Source: Rhodoferax sediminis (lineage in GTDB: Bacteria; Pseudomonadota; Gammaproteobacteria; Burkholderiales; Burkholderiaceae_C). From it: 64,000 nucleotides of DNA. Shown here in pieces: positions 54,784 to 64,000 of this stretch (positions within the stretch are counted from its first letter, which is position 1; each line of letters starts with the position of its first letter). Made by a program: the position numbers and the translations under genes. Location: NCBI RefSeq assembly GCF_006970865.1, contig NZ_CP035503.1:310001-374000 (forward strand), read 5' to 3'. The notes beneath the pieces are model-generated. The model was not told the origin of the DNA. It saw only the letters and a program-made list of their open reading frames with translations, and searched no databases.

Positions 54784-55413
54784 ATGATCCTCGTCGGCCA
54801 ATATGACAGCCCCGTCACCCGCCGCGTCGCAATCGCGCTGCATCACTACGGCATACCCTTCACCCGCGACACCCGCTCGATCTTTGGCGATGCGGCGGCG
54901 GTCGGGAAGATCAGCCCCCTGACTCGTATCCCGGCCCTCGTCCTCGACGATGGGGAGGTGCTGATCGACAGCGCCGCCATCCTTGATCATCTCGACGAAC
55001 AGGCGGACGACGCGGCGCTGATCCCCGCCTCCGGCCCTGCGCGCCGGCTCGTCCTCCAGATGACGGCACTGGCTCAAGGCACCCTCGAAAAGGTCGCGGC
55101 TGTGGTTTACGAGAGGCACTTCCATTCCCCCGAACATCGAAGCACCGACTGGCTTGACCGCTGCCTTGGCCAGGCCCGCGCTGGCCTCGACGAACTGACC
55201 CGCCGCCTTGCCACACCCTATGCCTGCGGGGCAACGCTCACCCATGCCGATGTCATGATCACCACGCTGGTCTGGTACATGCAGGATCGGATGGATGAAG
55301 TGCTGTCACCCACCGCCCACGCCTCTCTGATCACCTTGGCCGAACACTGTGAAATCCTGCCCGTCTTCCGCGCCACCGCCCTAAGTGATTTCGAGAAGAT
55401 GCCACGCAGCTAA
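54784..55413 (+). CDS. Glutathione S-transferase family protein
   Basis: A 209-residue GST. The N-terminal thioredoxin-like domain has VGQYDSPVTRRVAIALHHYGIPF, PLTRIPALVLDDGEVLIDSAAILDHLDEQ, with the cis-Pro and the Asp-Ser glutathione contact; the C-terminal helical domain holds CGATLTHADVMITTLVW. The ATG at 54784 fits the family N-terminus. It conjugates or reduces glutathione substrates; which ones is not known. It sits in the same accessory patch as DoxX. Confidence 0.88.
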   Translation: MILVGQYDSPVTRRVAIALHHYGIPFTRDTRSIFGDAAAVGKISPLTRIPALVLDDGEVLIDSAAILDHLDEQADDAALIPASGPARRLVLQMTALAQGTLEKVAAVVYERHFHSPEHRSTDWLDRCLGQARAGLDELTRRLATPYACGATLTHADVMITTLVWYMQDRMDEVLSPTAHASLITLAEHCEILPVFRATALSDFEKMPRS

Positions 55414-56010
55414 CTCTTACAAGCCTACAAGTCATACAAAACTTGCTTTTCCCTTCCTCAAATATCAACCGCCGCCCCTTTTTTTTTCCGAGGTGGCAAT
55501 ACCCGGTTTTCTAATGACCGCTAGTCCAAGTTTGTATGACCGGTTTAGAGCGGGCGCTGAGTCGGCAATGGGTCGGGAGTCCCCGTTCGCAGCCGGAAGA
55601 AGCTGGCTCTGGCCGGTAGCCCGCGGCACGGTGGGCAGAATCATCGGCCCGACGGCGATTCATTGACTGGTTCCGGGATACAGCGGCCAGACGGCCGCAC
55701 AGACGACGAACGGCAGGTTCCTGCGGCAGCTGTCGTTCAACTGCCGGACCTGAGCGACAGCACCCAGTCTGAAGCGGGTACTTGGCGCCCACGGATTGCG
55801 TGGGTCGTGCGTGATTGGACACCAGCTGGGAGTTTGATACTCAATTTGTAAGCAGTCGTGGCAGCGCCCCCAGTGCGCCCCCAGTGCGCCCCCAGTGCGT
55901 CACACCGGGACGCCAGACGCTGGTGTGGCGCTGTCGATGCCGCGCTATAGTGCCGGAGAGTGCCGCCGCGCCGGTCCGCGCGAGCCGCACCTTCGAGCAG
56001 GAGACACAGC
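55414..56010. other. Long non-coding region upstream of the sigma-54 activator
   Basis: About 600 bases without a gene. The first part is AT-rich; the last ~150 bases hold an 11-bp tandem repeat (55864-55896) and a half-site GCGTCACA (55897-55904) related to the upstream element of the monooxygenase gene. The activator promoter must be here. Confidence 0.5.
55864..55896. repeat. Three tandem copies of an 11-bp unit
   Basis: GCGCCCCCAGT repeated exactly three times at 55864, 55875 and 55886, one helical turn apart, about 115 bp before the activator start. It may be a protein-binding array or a slippage-prone tract. Confidence 0.85.
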
Positions 56011-57963
<1,953 letters not shown>

Positions 57964-57972
57964 GCCGCCGTT

Positions 57973-58002
57973 CAGGTGTCACACCCGGAGCTGTGACACC
58001 TG
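57973..58002. promoter_or_regulatory. Upstream activating sequence: perfect inverted repeat
   Basis: Arms CAGGTGTCACA (57973-57983) and TGTGACACCTG (57992-58002) are exact reverse complements with an 8-bp spacer. There is no following T-tract, so it is not a terminator. The centre lies about 143 bp from the -12 element of the sigma-54 promoter, typical for an enhancer. Confidence 0.75.
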
Positions 58003-58008
58003 TCTCAG

Positions 58009-58038
58009 TGTGACGCCTGCACACGCCAGTGTGTCGCA
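58009..58038. promoter_or_regulatory. Second, degenerate activator site
   Basis: TGTGACGCCTG (58009-58019) repeats the right arm of the first site at 10 of 11 positions, and GTGTCGCA (58031-58038) matches the left-arm core GTGTCACA at 7 of 8. It may be a second dimer site helping the activator to oligomerise. Confidence 0.5.
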
Positions 58039-58116
58039 CCGCAGCAGAGCTGCCGGGAGCGGGAAAATCCAATGCCATCAAGCAGTTAAGCGCCCGGGCC
58101 GGCGCGTTTGCACGAC

Positions 58117-58132
58117 GGGCACGGGGCTTGCA
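58117..58132 (+). promoter_or_regulatory. Sigma-54 (-24/-12) promoter
   Basis: GGGCACGGGGCTTGCA matches the consensus TGGCACG-N4-TTGCA except at the first base. GG (58118-58119) and GC (58130-58131) are separated by exactly 10 bp. It is 54 bp before the monooxygenase ATG. Confidence 0.85.
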
Positions 58133-58185
58133 CTCCATGTCGGGCCGGGATCTTCCGGCGTTGCACATCACCGGAGACAAGAAGC

Positions 58186-59988
58186 ATGACGGACAGTGTG
58201 AATTCACCGACCCAGCAGGCAGCGCAATGGCTGGCACAGCTGGCAGCGGCGCTGGGCCAGCGCGACATCAACGCCGCGCTGGCGCTGTTTGCCGACGAGA
58301 GTTATTGGCGCGATCTGGTCTCATGGACCTGGAACATCAGGACGATGGAGGGCAAGGACGCCATCCGCAGAATGCTCGATGCGCGCCTGGCCGACACCAA
58401 ACCGTCGAACTTCGCATTGGAGGGCGAGGCGACCGAGGCCGACGGCGTGACGGACGCCTGGTTCACCTTCGAGACCGGTGTGGCGCGTGGCCGCGGCCAC
58501 CTGCGGCTGAAGGATGGCAAGGCCTGGACCCTGCTGACGACCATGACCGAACTCAAGGGCTTCGAGGAGCGCAAGGGTGAGCACCGCATCAAGGGTGCCG
58601 AGCACGGCGTGCAAAAGGGCCGCAAGAGCTGGCTCGAGAAACGCCAGGAAGAAGCCGAAACCCTGGGAACAACCGAGCAGCCTTATGTGGTGATCGTCGG
58701 CGGCGGCCAGGGCGGCATTGCGCTGGGCGCGCGGCTGCGCCGGCTTGGCGTGCCGGCCATCATCGTCGAGAAGAACGAGAAGCCCGGCGACTCCTGGCGC
58801 AAGCGCTACAAGAGCCTGTGCCTGCACGACCCGGTGTGGTACGACCATCTGCCCTACCTGTCTTTTCCGGACGACTGGCCGGTGTTCGCGCCCAAGGACA
58901 AGGTTGGCGACTGGCTCGAGATGTACACCAAGGTGATGGAGCTGAACTACTGGGGCTCGACCACCGCCAAAAAGGCAAGGTACAACGAGGCCGCGCAGGA
59001 GTGGGAAGTGGTGGTCGAGCGCGCCGGCCGGGAGATCACGCTGCGGCCCAAGGAACTGGTGTTCGCGCTGGGGGTGTCGGGCCGTCCCAACGTGCCCAGG
59101 ATCGCCGGTGCCGAGAACTTTAAGGGCGAGCAGCATCACTCCAGCCAGCACGCCGGACCCGAGGCCTACAAGGGCAAAAAATGTGTGGTGCTGGGCTCCA
59201 ACAACTCGGCGCATGACATCTGCGCTGCACTCTGGGAAAACGGCGCCGACGTGACCATGATCCAGCGCAGTTCGACCCACATCGCGCCCTCGAATTCGCT
59301 GATGGAACTGGCGCTGGGCGGCCTGTATTCCGAGCAGGCGGTGAAAAATGGCATCGATCACCACAAGGCCGATCTGATCTTTGCCTCGGTGCCCTACAAG
59401 ATCATGCACACCTTTCACATCCCGGTGTATGAGGAGATGAAGAAGCGCGATGCCGATCTGTATGCGCGGCTGGAGAAGGCCGGCTTCATGCTCGACTTCG
59501 GCGCGGACGGCTCCGGCCTGTTCATGAAATACCTGCGGCGCGGTTCGGGCTACTACATCGATGTGGGTGCCTCGGAACTGGTGGCCAACGGCAGCGTCAA
59601 GCTCAAGAGCGGCGTGAACATCGAGCGGGTCAATGAACACTCGGTCACGCTCTCCGACGGCACGGAACTGCCGGCCGACCTGCTGGTTTACGCGACGGGC
59701 TATGGTTCCATGAATGGCTGGCTGGCCGACCTCATCTCGCCGGAGATTGCCGACAAGGTGGGCAAGGTCTGGGGTCTTGGTTCGGACACGCCCAAGGACC
59801 CCGGTCCCTGGGAGGGCGAGCTGCGCAACATGTGGAAGCCGACCCAGGTGCCGCACCTGTGGTTTCACGGCGGCAACCTGCACCAGTCGCGCCACTACTC
59901 GCAGTTCCTGTCGCTGCAGCTCAAGGCGCGAAAAGAAGGCATCGAGACCCCGGTCTATGGGCAGGCCGAGGTGCATCACCTGCGTTAG
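58186..59988 (+). CDS. FAD/NAD(P)-dependent monooxygenase with N-terminal SnoaL-like domain
   Basis: A 600-residue flavoprotein of the FMO/Baeyer-Villiger type. Residues ~10-125 look like a SnoaL/NTF2-like domain. FAD motif VVIVGGGQGGIALG lies at ~168-181, a second dinucleotide motif VVLGSNNSAHD at ~334-344, and FKGEQHHSSQH (312-322) is an atypical version of the FxGxxxHxxxW/Y fingerprint. GGAGA precedes the ATG. It is the only gene behind the sigma-54 promoter and next to the activator, so it should be induced by the compound sensed by the activator; the substrate is unknown (candidates: ketones, amines, sulfur compounds). Confidence 0.86.
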   Translation: MTDSVNSPTQQAAQWLAQLAAALGQRDINAALALFADESYWRDLVSWTWNIRTMEGKDAIRRMLDARLADTKPSNFALEGEATEADGVTDAWFTFETGVARGRGHLRLKDGKAWTLLTTMTELKGFEERKGEHRIKGAEHGVQKGRKSWLEKRQEEAETLGTTEQPYVVIVGGGQGGIALGARLRRLGVPAIIVEKNEKPGDSWRKRYKSLCLHDPVWYDHLPYLSFPDDWPVFAPKDKVGDWLEMYTKVMELNYWGSTTAKKARYNEAAQEWEVVVERAGREITLRPKELVFALGVSGRPNVPRIAGAENFKGEQHHSSQHAGPEAYKGKKCVVLGSNNSAHDICAALWENGADVTMIQRSSTHIAPSNSLMELALGGLYSEQAVKNGIDHHKADLIFASVPYKIMHTFHIPVYEEMKKRDADLYARLEKAGFMLDFGADGSGLFMKYLRRGSGYYIDVGASELVANGSVKLKSGVNIERVNEHSVTLSDGTELPADLLVYATGYGSMNGWLADLISPEIADKVGKVWGLGSDTPKDPGPWEGELRNMWKPTQVPHLWFHGGNLHQSRHYSQFLSLQLKARKEGIETPVYGQAEVHHLR

Positions 59989-60003
59989 TAGCGCATCACG
60001 GCT

Positions 60004-60747
60004 TCATGAATACGTGACCCAGTCCGCGTGCTCCGGCGCGTCCAGGTGCGGCAGGGTGTTGTAGGTCAGCAGCATGTGGCGCTTGGGCGTGAAGGCGAAT
60101 TCGGTGACGGAGGCGTTGCGGATGCGCAGGTTCAGTTCGATCGTGGTCTCGGGCGTGGTGCCCAGCACATGGCCGACCGCGGTGGCAATCGGGCCGCCGC
60201 TGGAGACGATCAGCACCCGGCCGCCGTGGTGGCGGGCACGCACGTGGTCCAGCGCGCTGGTCACACCGGCCGCGAATTCCGTGTAGCTCGGCATACCCCT
60301 GGGGCTGACCACGCCTGCCATCCACTGGGCCAGACCATCGCGCAGCAGGCGGAAATGGTGCCGGTACATCTCGGGCGAGTCGGGCTTCTCCAGCTTGTGC
60401 GGATGGATTGCACCGATTACCGCTTCGCTGTCGTATTCATTCAAGCCGGGCCAGAGCAGCGCTTGCGGCATGAGCGGCGACGGGCCGCCCCTAGCCGCGA
60501 GGGCCCCCTCGGGGGGCAGCGAGGACACGTCAGTGCCGAGCGTGGGGGCCATTCCCTCGCAAATGCCTGCCCAGGTTTGCGCATGGCGGTGCAAGGTACC
60601 GGTCAGCACGGCATCAAACGTCAGGCCTTTTTGGCGGAAATACTCGCCGAGGCGCACGCTCTGCTTCTTGCCCAGATCGCTCAGTTGGTCGTAGTCTTCG
60701 GCGCCAAACGAGGCTTGGCCGTGGCGCACGAGGTAAAGGGTTCCCAT
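60004..60747 (-). CDS. Histidine-phosphatase-family (phosphoglycerate-mutase-like) protein
   Basis: A 247-residue protein with the catalytic RHG motif (LYLVRHGQASFGAEDYDQLSDLGKKQ), VLTGTLHRHAQTW, WPGLNEYDSEAVIG and the second catalytic His in LIVSSGGPIATAVG. In this last motif the usual SHGG reads SSGG, so the second conserved histidine is replaced by Ser, which should reduce or alter activity. About 25 residues (LGTDVSSLPPEGALAARGG) between GICEGMAP and LLWPGL derive from an R2 repeat. Converges on the monooxygenase gene. Confidence 0.85.
   Translation of the reverse strand: MGTLYLVRHGQASFGAEDYDQLSDLGKKQSVRLGEYFRQKGLTFDAVLTGTLHRHAQTWAGICEGMAPTLGTDVSSLPPEGALAARGGPSPLMPQALLWPGLNEYDSEAVIGAIHPHKLEKPDSPEMYRHHFRLLRDGLAQWMAGVVSPRGMPSYTEFAAGVTSALDHVRARHHGGRVLIVSSGGPIATAVGHVLGTTPETTIELNLRIRNASVTEFAFTPKRHMLLTYNTLPHLDAPEHADWVTYS
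60478..60552. repeat. G+C-rich interspersed repeat (family R2) inserted in the histidine-phosphatase gene
   Basis: Blocks GGGCCGCCCCTAG, GCCCCCTCGGGGGGCAGCG, ACACGTCAGTGCCGAGCG and TGGGGGCC, in the same order and spacing as the copy at 40462-40536. Confidence 0.7.
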
Positions 60748-60797
60748 GCCTGCAATTTAGGGCAAACGGGTCTGCGCCCCTTGTCCCGGGGGCGACC

Positions 60798-61763
60798 TCA
60801 AGCTGCGTTCAGAAGCACCTTGGCGACAGTCCCGCTGTCCACATTGCCGCCACTGAGCGCGACGCCGACGGCCTGCCCGGACAGTTGACCGCGCTCCTGC
60901 ATGGCGCCGGCAAAGGCGGCGGCGCCCGCGCCCTCGGCCACGTTGTGGGTGGCGGTGTACAGGTCGCGCATGGCCTGCGCCACTTCCAGGTCGGTGACCT
61001 TGACGATGTGGTCGATGTGCGCGGCCAGGATGTCGAGCGCGACGGGGTCTGCGACGCGGCAGGCCATGCCGTCGGCCAGCACGGTGGTCACGGGCGCCTC
61101 CACCACGCGGCCCGCGGCCAGCGAATCGGCATAGGTGGTGGCGTGCGCGCTGACCACGCCGATGATCCTGGCCCGATGACCCAGCGCCAGCCTGGCGGCA
61201 ATCGCCGCGCACGCGCCCGAACCCTGGCCGATCGGCACGTACACGACGTTGAGCTGTGGGGCCGCCTTGAAAAATTCCCACCAGTAGGTGCTGACGCCGC
61301 GCACCAGGTCCAGGTGGTAGCTCGGCACCATGTGGGCGCCGCGCCCCGCCGCCAGCCGCATGGCGAACTCGCGGCTTTCCTGGAAGTCCTGTCCGTGCTC
61401 GATCAACGCAACGCCGAGCGCGCGCATGGCCGCATTTTTCTCCAGCGAATTGCCGTGCGGAACCACGATGGTGCAGGCCACGCCATGCGCGCGCGCGGCC
61501 CAGCCGATGCTCTGGCCGTGGTTGCCGCGCGTGGCGCTGACGACCTCGCGCGGCAGCTCGCCGCGCTGGCGCAACTGGTCGAAATAAGTGAGCCCGCCGC
61601 GCAGCTTGAAGGCGCCCACCGGTGTATGGTTCTCATGCTTGACCCAGCACTCGGTGCCCAGCCGCTCGGACAGCAGCCCCCAGCGATACTGCGGCGTGGC
61701 CTGGAATTCGCGGTACACCACCCGGGCGGCGGCTTCGATGTCTGGCAGGGTGGGCAGGTTCAT
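60798..61763 (-). CDS. Threonine/serine dehydratase-like PLP enzyme (fold type II)
   Basis: A 321-residue enzyme with the Schiff-base Lys in PVGAFKLRGGL, the asparagine loop SATRGNHGQSIGWAAR, a glycine-rich phosphate loop VPIGQGSGACAAIAARL and a C-terminal ALSGGNVD. It lacks an ACT domain, as in catabolic threonine dehydratases. It should deaminate Thr/Ser or a beta-hydroxy amino acid. The ATG at 61763 overlaps the stop of the VOC gene (ATGA); upstream in-frame codons lie in that gene. Confidence 0.88.
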   Translation of the reverse strand: MNLPTLPDIEAAARVVYREFQATPQYRWGLLSERLGTECWVKHENHTPVGAFKLRGGLTYFDQLRQRGELPREVVSATRGNHGQSIGWAARAHGVACTIVVPHGNSLEKNAAMRALGVALIEHGQDFQESREFAMRLAAGRGAHMVPSYHLDLVRGVSTYWWEFFKAAPQLNVVYVPIGQGSGACAAIAARLALGHRARIIGVVSAHATTYADSLAAGRVVEAPVTTVLADGMACRVADPVALDILAAHIDHIVKVTDLEVAQAMRDLYTATHNVAEGAGAAAFAGAMQERGQLSGQAVGVALSGGNVDSGTVAKVLLNAA

Positions 61764-62425
61764 GAGTGGATTTCCAGCAGGCCGTCGGGAGTTTGCAGTT
61801 GGGCGGTGAGGCGCGCCGGCCCGGCCTCGATGGGCACATGCGCCAGTCCGATGGCGCGGTACGCGGCTCGCAGGGCGTCGGCCTCGGGGTGCACCACGCG
61901 CAAGCCATGCAGCGCAATGCCGCTGCCTGGCATGGTGTGTGACGGGTGTACGTCGCCCCACTGGATCAGTGTCGGCAGGCAACCGTCGAACAGGCGCTGG
62001 CCGTCGTCCCGCACGGTGATCTGCCAGCGCAAGGTGCCGCGGCTGGCCTGCAGCACGGCGCCGCGCTCGATGCCCAGCGCCTGCAGGGCGGCCACGGCTG
62101 GCTGGATGTCGGGCACACGGGCCACCCAGTGAATCAGTTGCGGCCCATGCTGCGCGACGCGTGCGCGCAAGGCCGCATCATCCATGTCAAACCAGCGTCT
62201 GGCCCCCGCCAGGAGTGCGTGGATTGCTCCTGGGTTGATAGCAATGATTTCGAGGTAAGCGCGCGGAAATTCGGGTGACGCCAGGCCCAAGACGCGGTTG
62301 TGCGTGCCCATCAGCGGGTGCTCGCCGCCCGGCCCGGGCGCGACGCCCAGCCGGTCCTCGCACCAGGCCACGCCTTCATCGAGGCTGGCCGCCATCACCA
62401 CGAGGTGATCAAGGGCCGCGCTCAC
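61760..62425 (-). CDS. VOC/glyoxalase-like domain protein
   Basis: A 221-residue protein with a glyoxalase-like N-terminal module (LDHLVVMAASLDEGVAWCEDRLG; HPLMGTHNRVLGL; AYLEIIAI) and a second half ending in LTAQLQTPDGLLEIH. The GTG at 62425 overlaps the PhzF stop (GTGA), which sets the start; further in-frame codons upstream lie inside that gene. Some metal-ligand positions of classical glyoxalases are not obvious, so catalysis is not certain. Translationally coupled to its neighbours on both sides. Confidence 0.82.
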   Translation of the reverse strand: MSAALDHLVVMAASLDEGVAWCEDRLGVAPGPGGEHPLMGTHNRVLGLASPEFPRAYLEIIAINPGAIHALLAGARRWFDMDDAALRARVAQHGPQLIHWVARVPDIQPAVAALQALGIERGAVLQASRGTLRWQITVRDDGQRLFDGCLPTLIQWGDVHPSHTMPGSGIALHGLRVVHPEADALRAAYRAIGLAHVPIEAGPARLTAQLQTPDGLLEIHS

Positions 62426-63345
62426 AGCGTCACCGTGCCTTCGATACAGGTTACCGACTCGCCGCCGACCCAGACCTGACCGCCTGCATCGCGCTCGATG
62501 TGCACGCGCCCGGCGCGGTCCAGGCAACTGCCCTGCGCCGCCAGGTAGCGCGCGGGTGCCAGGCCATCCGCAATCAGCCACTGTGCCAGGCTCGCATTGA
62601 AGCTGCCGGTGACGGGGTCCTCGTTGACGCCGAGCGGCGCGGCGAAGGCGCGCACCTCGAGGTCCGGTGCGGCCGCGGCGGGCTCGGTGCGGCCCGCAAA
62701 GGCACGTGCCTCGCGATTCGAGCGCGCTATCAAAGGCGTAGCGTATTGCGCAGAATAGGTGCCGGCTACGCCCACTTTTTGTCCCAAAGTTCTGAGCCGT
62801 GCGTGGTCGGGCGCGAGCGCCAGCACCGTGTCGCTGCTGTCCAGCCACAGGCCCAGCCAGACCGGGCCGTTGTCCAGCAGTTGCGCGGCCACGATCTGGG
62901 CCGGCCGCAGGCCCAATGCCTGGCTGACCTGGGCCAGCAGGGCCGGCGCCGGGTTGCTGCGCTGGAGCGGCGGTGCGGCAAACGCCAGCCGCTCGCCATC
63001 GCGGCGAATCTTCACCAAACCCACCTGGCATTCCTGCGTGATGATGTCAGCCGATTGCGGCTGGCCGCCCACCTGCAACCATGCATGGCAACTGCCCAGC
63101 GTTGGGTGCCCGGCAAAGGGCAGCTCGCCGCCGGGCGTGAAGATGCGCACCCGGTAGTCGGCGCCCGCTGCCCGGCCCGCCGCGGTCGGCTCCAGCACGA
63201 ACGTGGTCTCCGACAGATTCGTCCAGCGCGCAAAACGCTGCATCTGCGCGTCGGCAAGGCCCGCGCCGTCCAGCACCACGGCCAGCGCGTTGCCGAGGTA
63301 GGGCTCGGCGGTGAACACATCGACCTGTTTGAACGGGCGCTGCAT
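62422..63345 (-). CDS. PhzF-family isomerase-like protein
   Basis: A 307-residue DAP-epimerase-like fold: QVDVFTAEPYLGNALAVVLD at the start, NLSETTFVL with the catalytic Glu, GGELPFAGHPTLGSCHAW and ALGVNEDPVTGSFNASLAQWL. Most PhzF homologs are outside phenazine pathways and have unknown substrates; no other phenazine genes are here. An R1 repeat overlaps residues near 190-208 (VGVAGTYSAQYATPLIA), where the family alignment is usually different. It is the second gene of the run beginning with the aminotransferase. Confidence 0.88.
   Translation of the reverse strand: MQRPFKQVDVFTAEPYLGNALAVVLDGAGLADAQMQRFARWTNLSETTFVLEPTAAGRAAGADYRVRIFTPGGELPFAGHPTLGSCHAWLQVGGQPQSADIITQECQVGLVKIRRDGERLAFAAPPLQRSNPAPALLAQVSQALGLRPAQIVAAQLLDNGPVWLGLWLDSSDTVLALAPDHARLRTLGQKVGVAGTYSAQYATPLIARSNREARAFAGRTEPAAAAPDLEVRAFAAPLGVNEDPVTGSFNASLAQWLIADGLAPARYLAAQGSCLDRAGRVHIERDAGGQVWVGGESVTCIEGTVTL
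62726..62782. repeat. R1 repeat inside the phzF-like gene
   Basis: GCTATCAAAGGCGTAGC, TTGCGCAGAATAGG, GGCTACGCCCACTTTTTG fit R1 (ATAGC, TTGCGC and the GGCTA plus T-rich edge). Confidence 0.5.
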
Positions 63346-63350
63346 GGCGG

Positions 63351-64000
63351 CTACTTCTGGCCGGCGAGCCGGATGGCCTGTGCCAGCGCGGCCACGCCTA
63401 TCCTGATTTCATCCACGCTGGCGGTCACGAAACTCAGGCGCAGGGTGCGCGGGTCGCCGTGGTCGGCATAGAACGCCGCGCCCGGCACAAAGGCCACGTT
63501 GTGCTCGACCGCCCTGGGCAGCAGCCGGACGGCGTCCATGCCCTCGGGCAGGCGCGCCCACAGGAACATGCCGCCGGCCGGGGTGTTCCAGCTCACGCCC
63601 GCGGGCATGTGCTCGCGCATCGCGGCCAGCATGGCGCCCTGCTGCGACTTGTACAGCGCGCGGATGCTGGGCACGTGGCGCTCCAGAAAACCGTCCGCCA
63701 TGACTTCGGCCACCACGCGCTGGTTGAAGCCGGCGCTGTGCAGGTCGGCCGCCTGCTTGGCCTGCAGCAGCTTGGGGTACAGCCCCTTCGGCGCCACCAG
63801 GTAACCGAGCCGCAGCCCCGGCGCCAGCACCTTGGAAAACGAGCCGAGATACACGCAGCCGTCCGGGTTGCGCGCCGTCATGGGCGCGGGCGGCGGCGCG
63901 TCGAACCAGAGGTCGCCGTACGGGTTGTCTTCCACCAGCGGCAGGCCCAGTGCCGCCGCGCGCCCGGACAATGCCGCGCGGCGCGCCTCGGTCATGGTGC
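63351..64000 (-). CDS. PLP-dependent aminotransferase (class I/II), C-terminal part
   Basis: The frame remains open at the window edge; about 216 C-terminal residues are present. PLP Lys in YLGSFSKVLAPGLRLGYLVAP and the substrate-binding Arg region RTLRLSFV identify an aminotransferase of the 2-aminoadipate/LysN and MocR-like class. The N-terminal half is outside the window, so whether a GntR domain exists is unknown. It lies 5 bp before the PhzF gene and is the promoter-proximal member of the minus-strand run in this window. Confidence 0.87.
   Translation of the reverse strand, partial: TMTEARRAALSGRAAALGLPLVEDNPYGDLWFDAPPPAPMTARNPDGCVYLGSFSKVLAPGLRLGYLVAPKGLYPKLLQAKQAADLHSAGFNQRVVAEVMADGFLERHVPSIRALYKSQQGAMLAAMREHMPAGVSWNTPAGGMFLWARLPEGMDAVRLLPRAVEHNVAFVPGAAFYADHGDPRTLRLSFVTASVDEIRIGVAALAQAIRLAGQK

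Noticed and set aside
55864..55896. CRISPR-like array
   Set aside because: Units are 11 bp and contiguous, with no spacers and no cas genes.
57973..58002. Inverted repeat as a terminator of the activator gene
   Set aside because: No T-tract follows, the spacer and arms suit an enhancer, and related half-sites continue toward the sigma-54 promoter.
62225..62260. Possible R1 repeat in the VOC gene (TTGATAGCAATGATTTC)
   Set aside because: The encoded AYLEIIAIN is a normal family motif and the dyad is absent.
62422..63345. Evidence for phenazine biosynthesis
   Set aside because: PhzF homologs are widespread and no phzA-E or G genes are nearby.

Overview
The window is a visibly high-G+C, densely coded chromosomal segment, most likely from a betaproteobacterium of the Comamonadaceae (Burkholderiales: Variovorax/Polaromonas/Rhodoferax-like). 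The basis is the gene content (an NtrYX pair whose NtrX has no AAA+ domain, a Bug-type binding protein, TctDE, the protein family mix) and two short repeat families that I recognise from memory as typical of that family. No plasmid, phage or CRISPR signals were seen.

Layout. 1-3460: end of a DUF4390 gene, ntrY, ntrX, tRNA-Phe and a terminator. 3631-6525: a minus-strand five-gene operon (heme-copper-oxidase/NnrS-like membrane protein, double-DUF2249 protein, SufT/MIP18-like protein, small unknown protein, single DUF2249 protein) with an NsrR-like operator at its head and a terminator at its end. This is the best candidate for a poorly described nitric-oxide-responsive system. 6646-18602: a reductive pyrimidine (uracil/thymine) degradation region that covers the whole route: NCS1 permease, PreT/PreA dihydropyrimidine dehydrogenase, dihydropyrimidinase, beta-ureidopropionase, beta-alanine:pyruvate aminotransferase and CoA-acylating semialdehyde dehydrogenase. 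It has a LysR gene at one promoter and a RutR-like TetR gene with a perfect RutR-like palindrome at the other. 18606-24046: TauE/SafE exporter and a complete branched-chain-amino-acid-type ABC transporter.

24064-42814 is mostly housekeeping: a small secreted protein, Rep helicase, AEC transporter, PriA, HemE, a CoA-binding protein, TctDE-like two-component system divergent from a sulfonate/nitrate-type ABC transporter, DsbD, AlaX and a stand-alone pyruvate dehydrogenase E1. 42854-49207: LysR divergent from a CoA-transferase/DUF1254-DUF1214/Bug/carboxylesterase cluster of unknown substrate. 49311-53160: creatininase-family protein, Na+/H+ antiporter, an unknown protein and pirin. 53161-56000 is an accessory patch with a decayed tyrosine-recombinase fragment, DoxX and GST. 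56011-59988: an AcoR/XylR-type sigma-54 activator followed by a monooxygenase with a strong -24/-12 promoter and upstream inverted repeats. 60004-64000: histidine phosphatase, then a minus-strand run of dehydratase, VOC protein, PhzF and a truncated aminotransferase.

The most unexpected sequence-level observation is a short interspersed repeat found in at least eight places. In one reading frame it forms the signal-peptide core of two different exported proteins and a membrane helix in one of them. A second G+C-rich repeat is inserted in frame in two enzymes.
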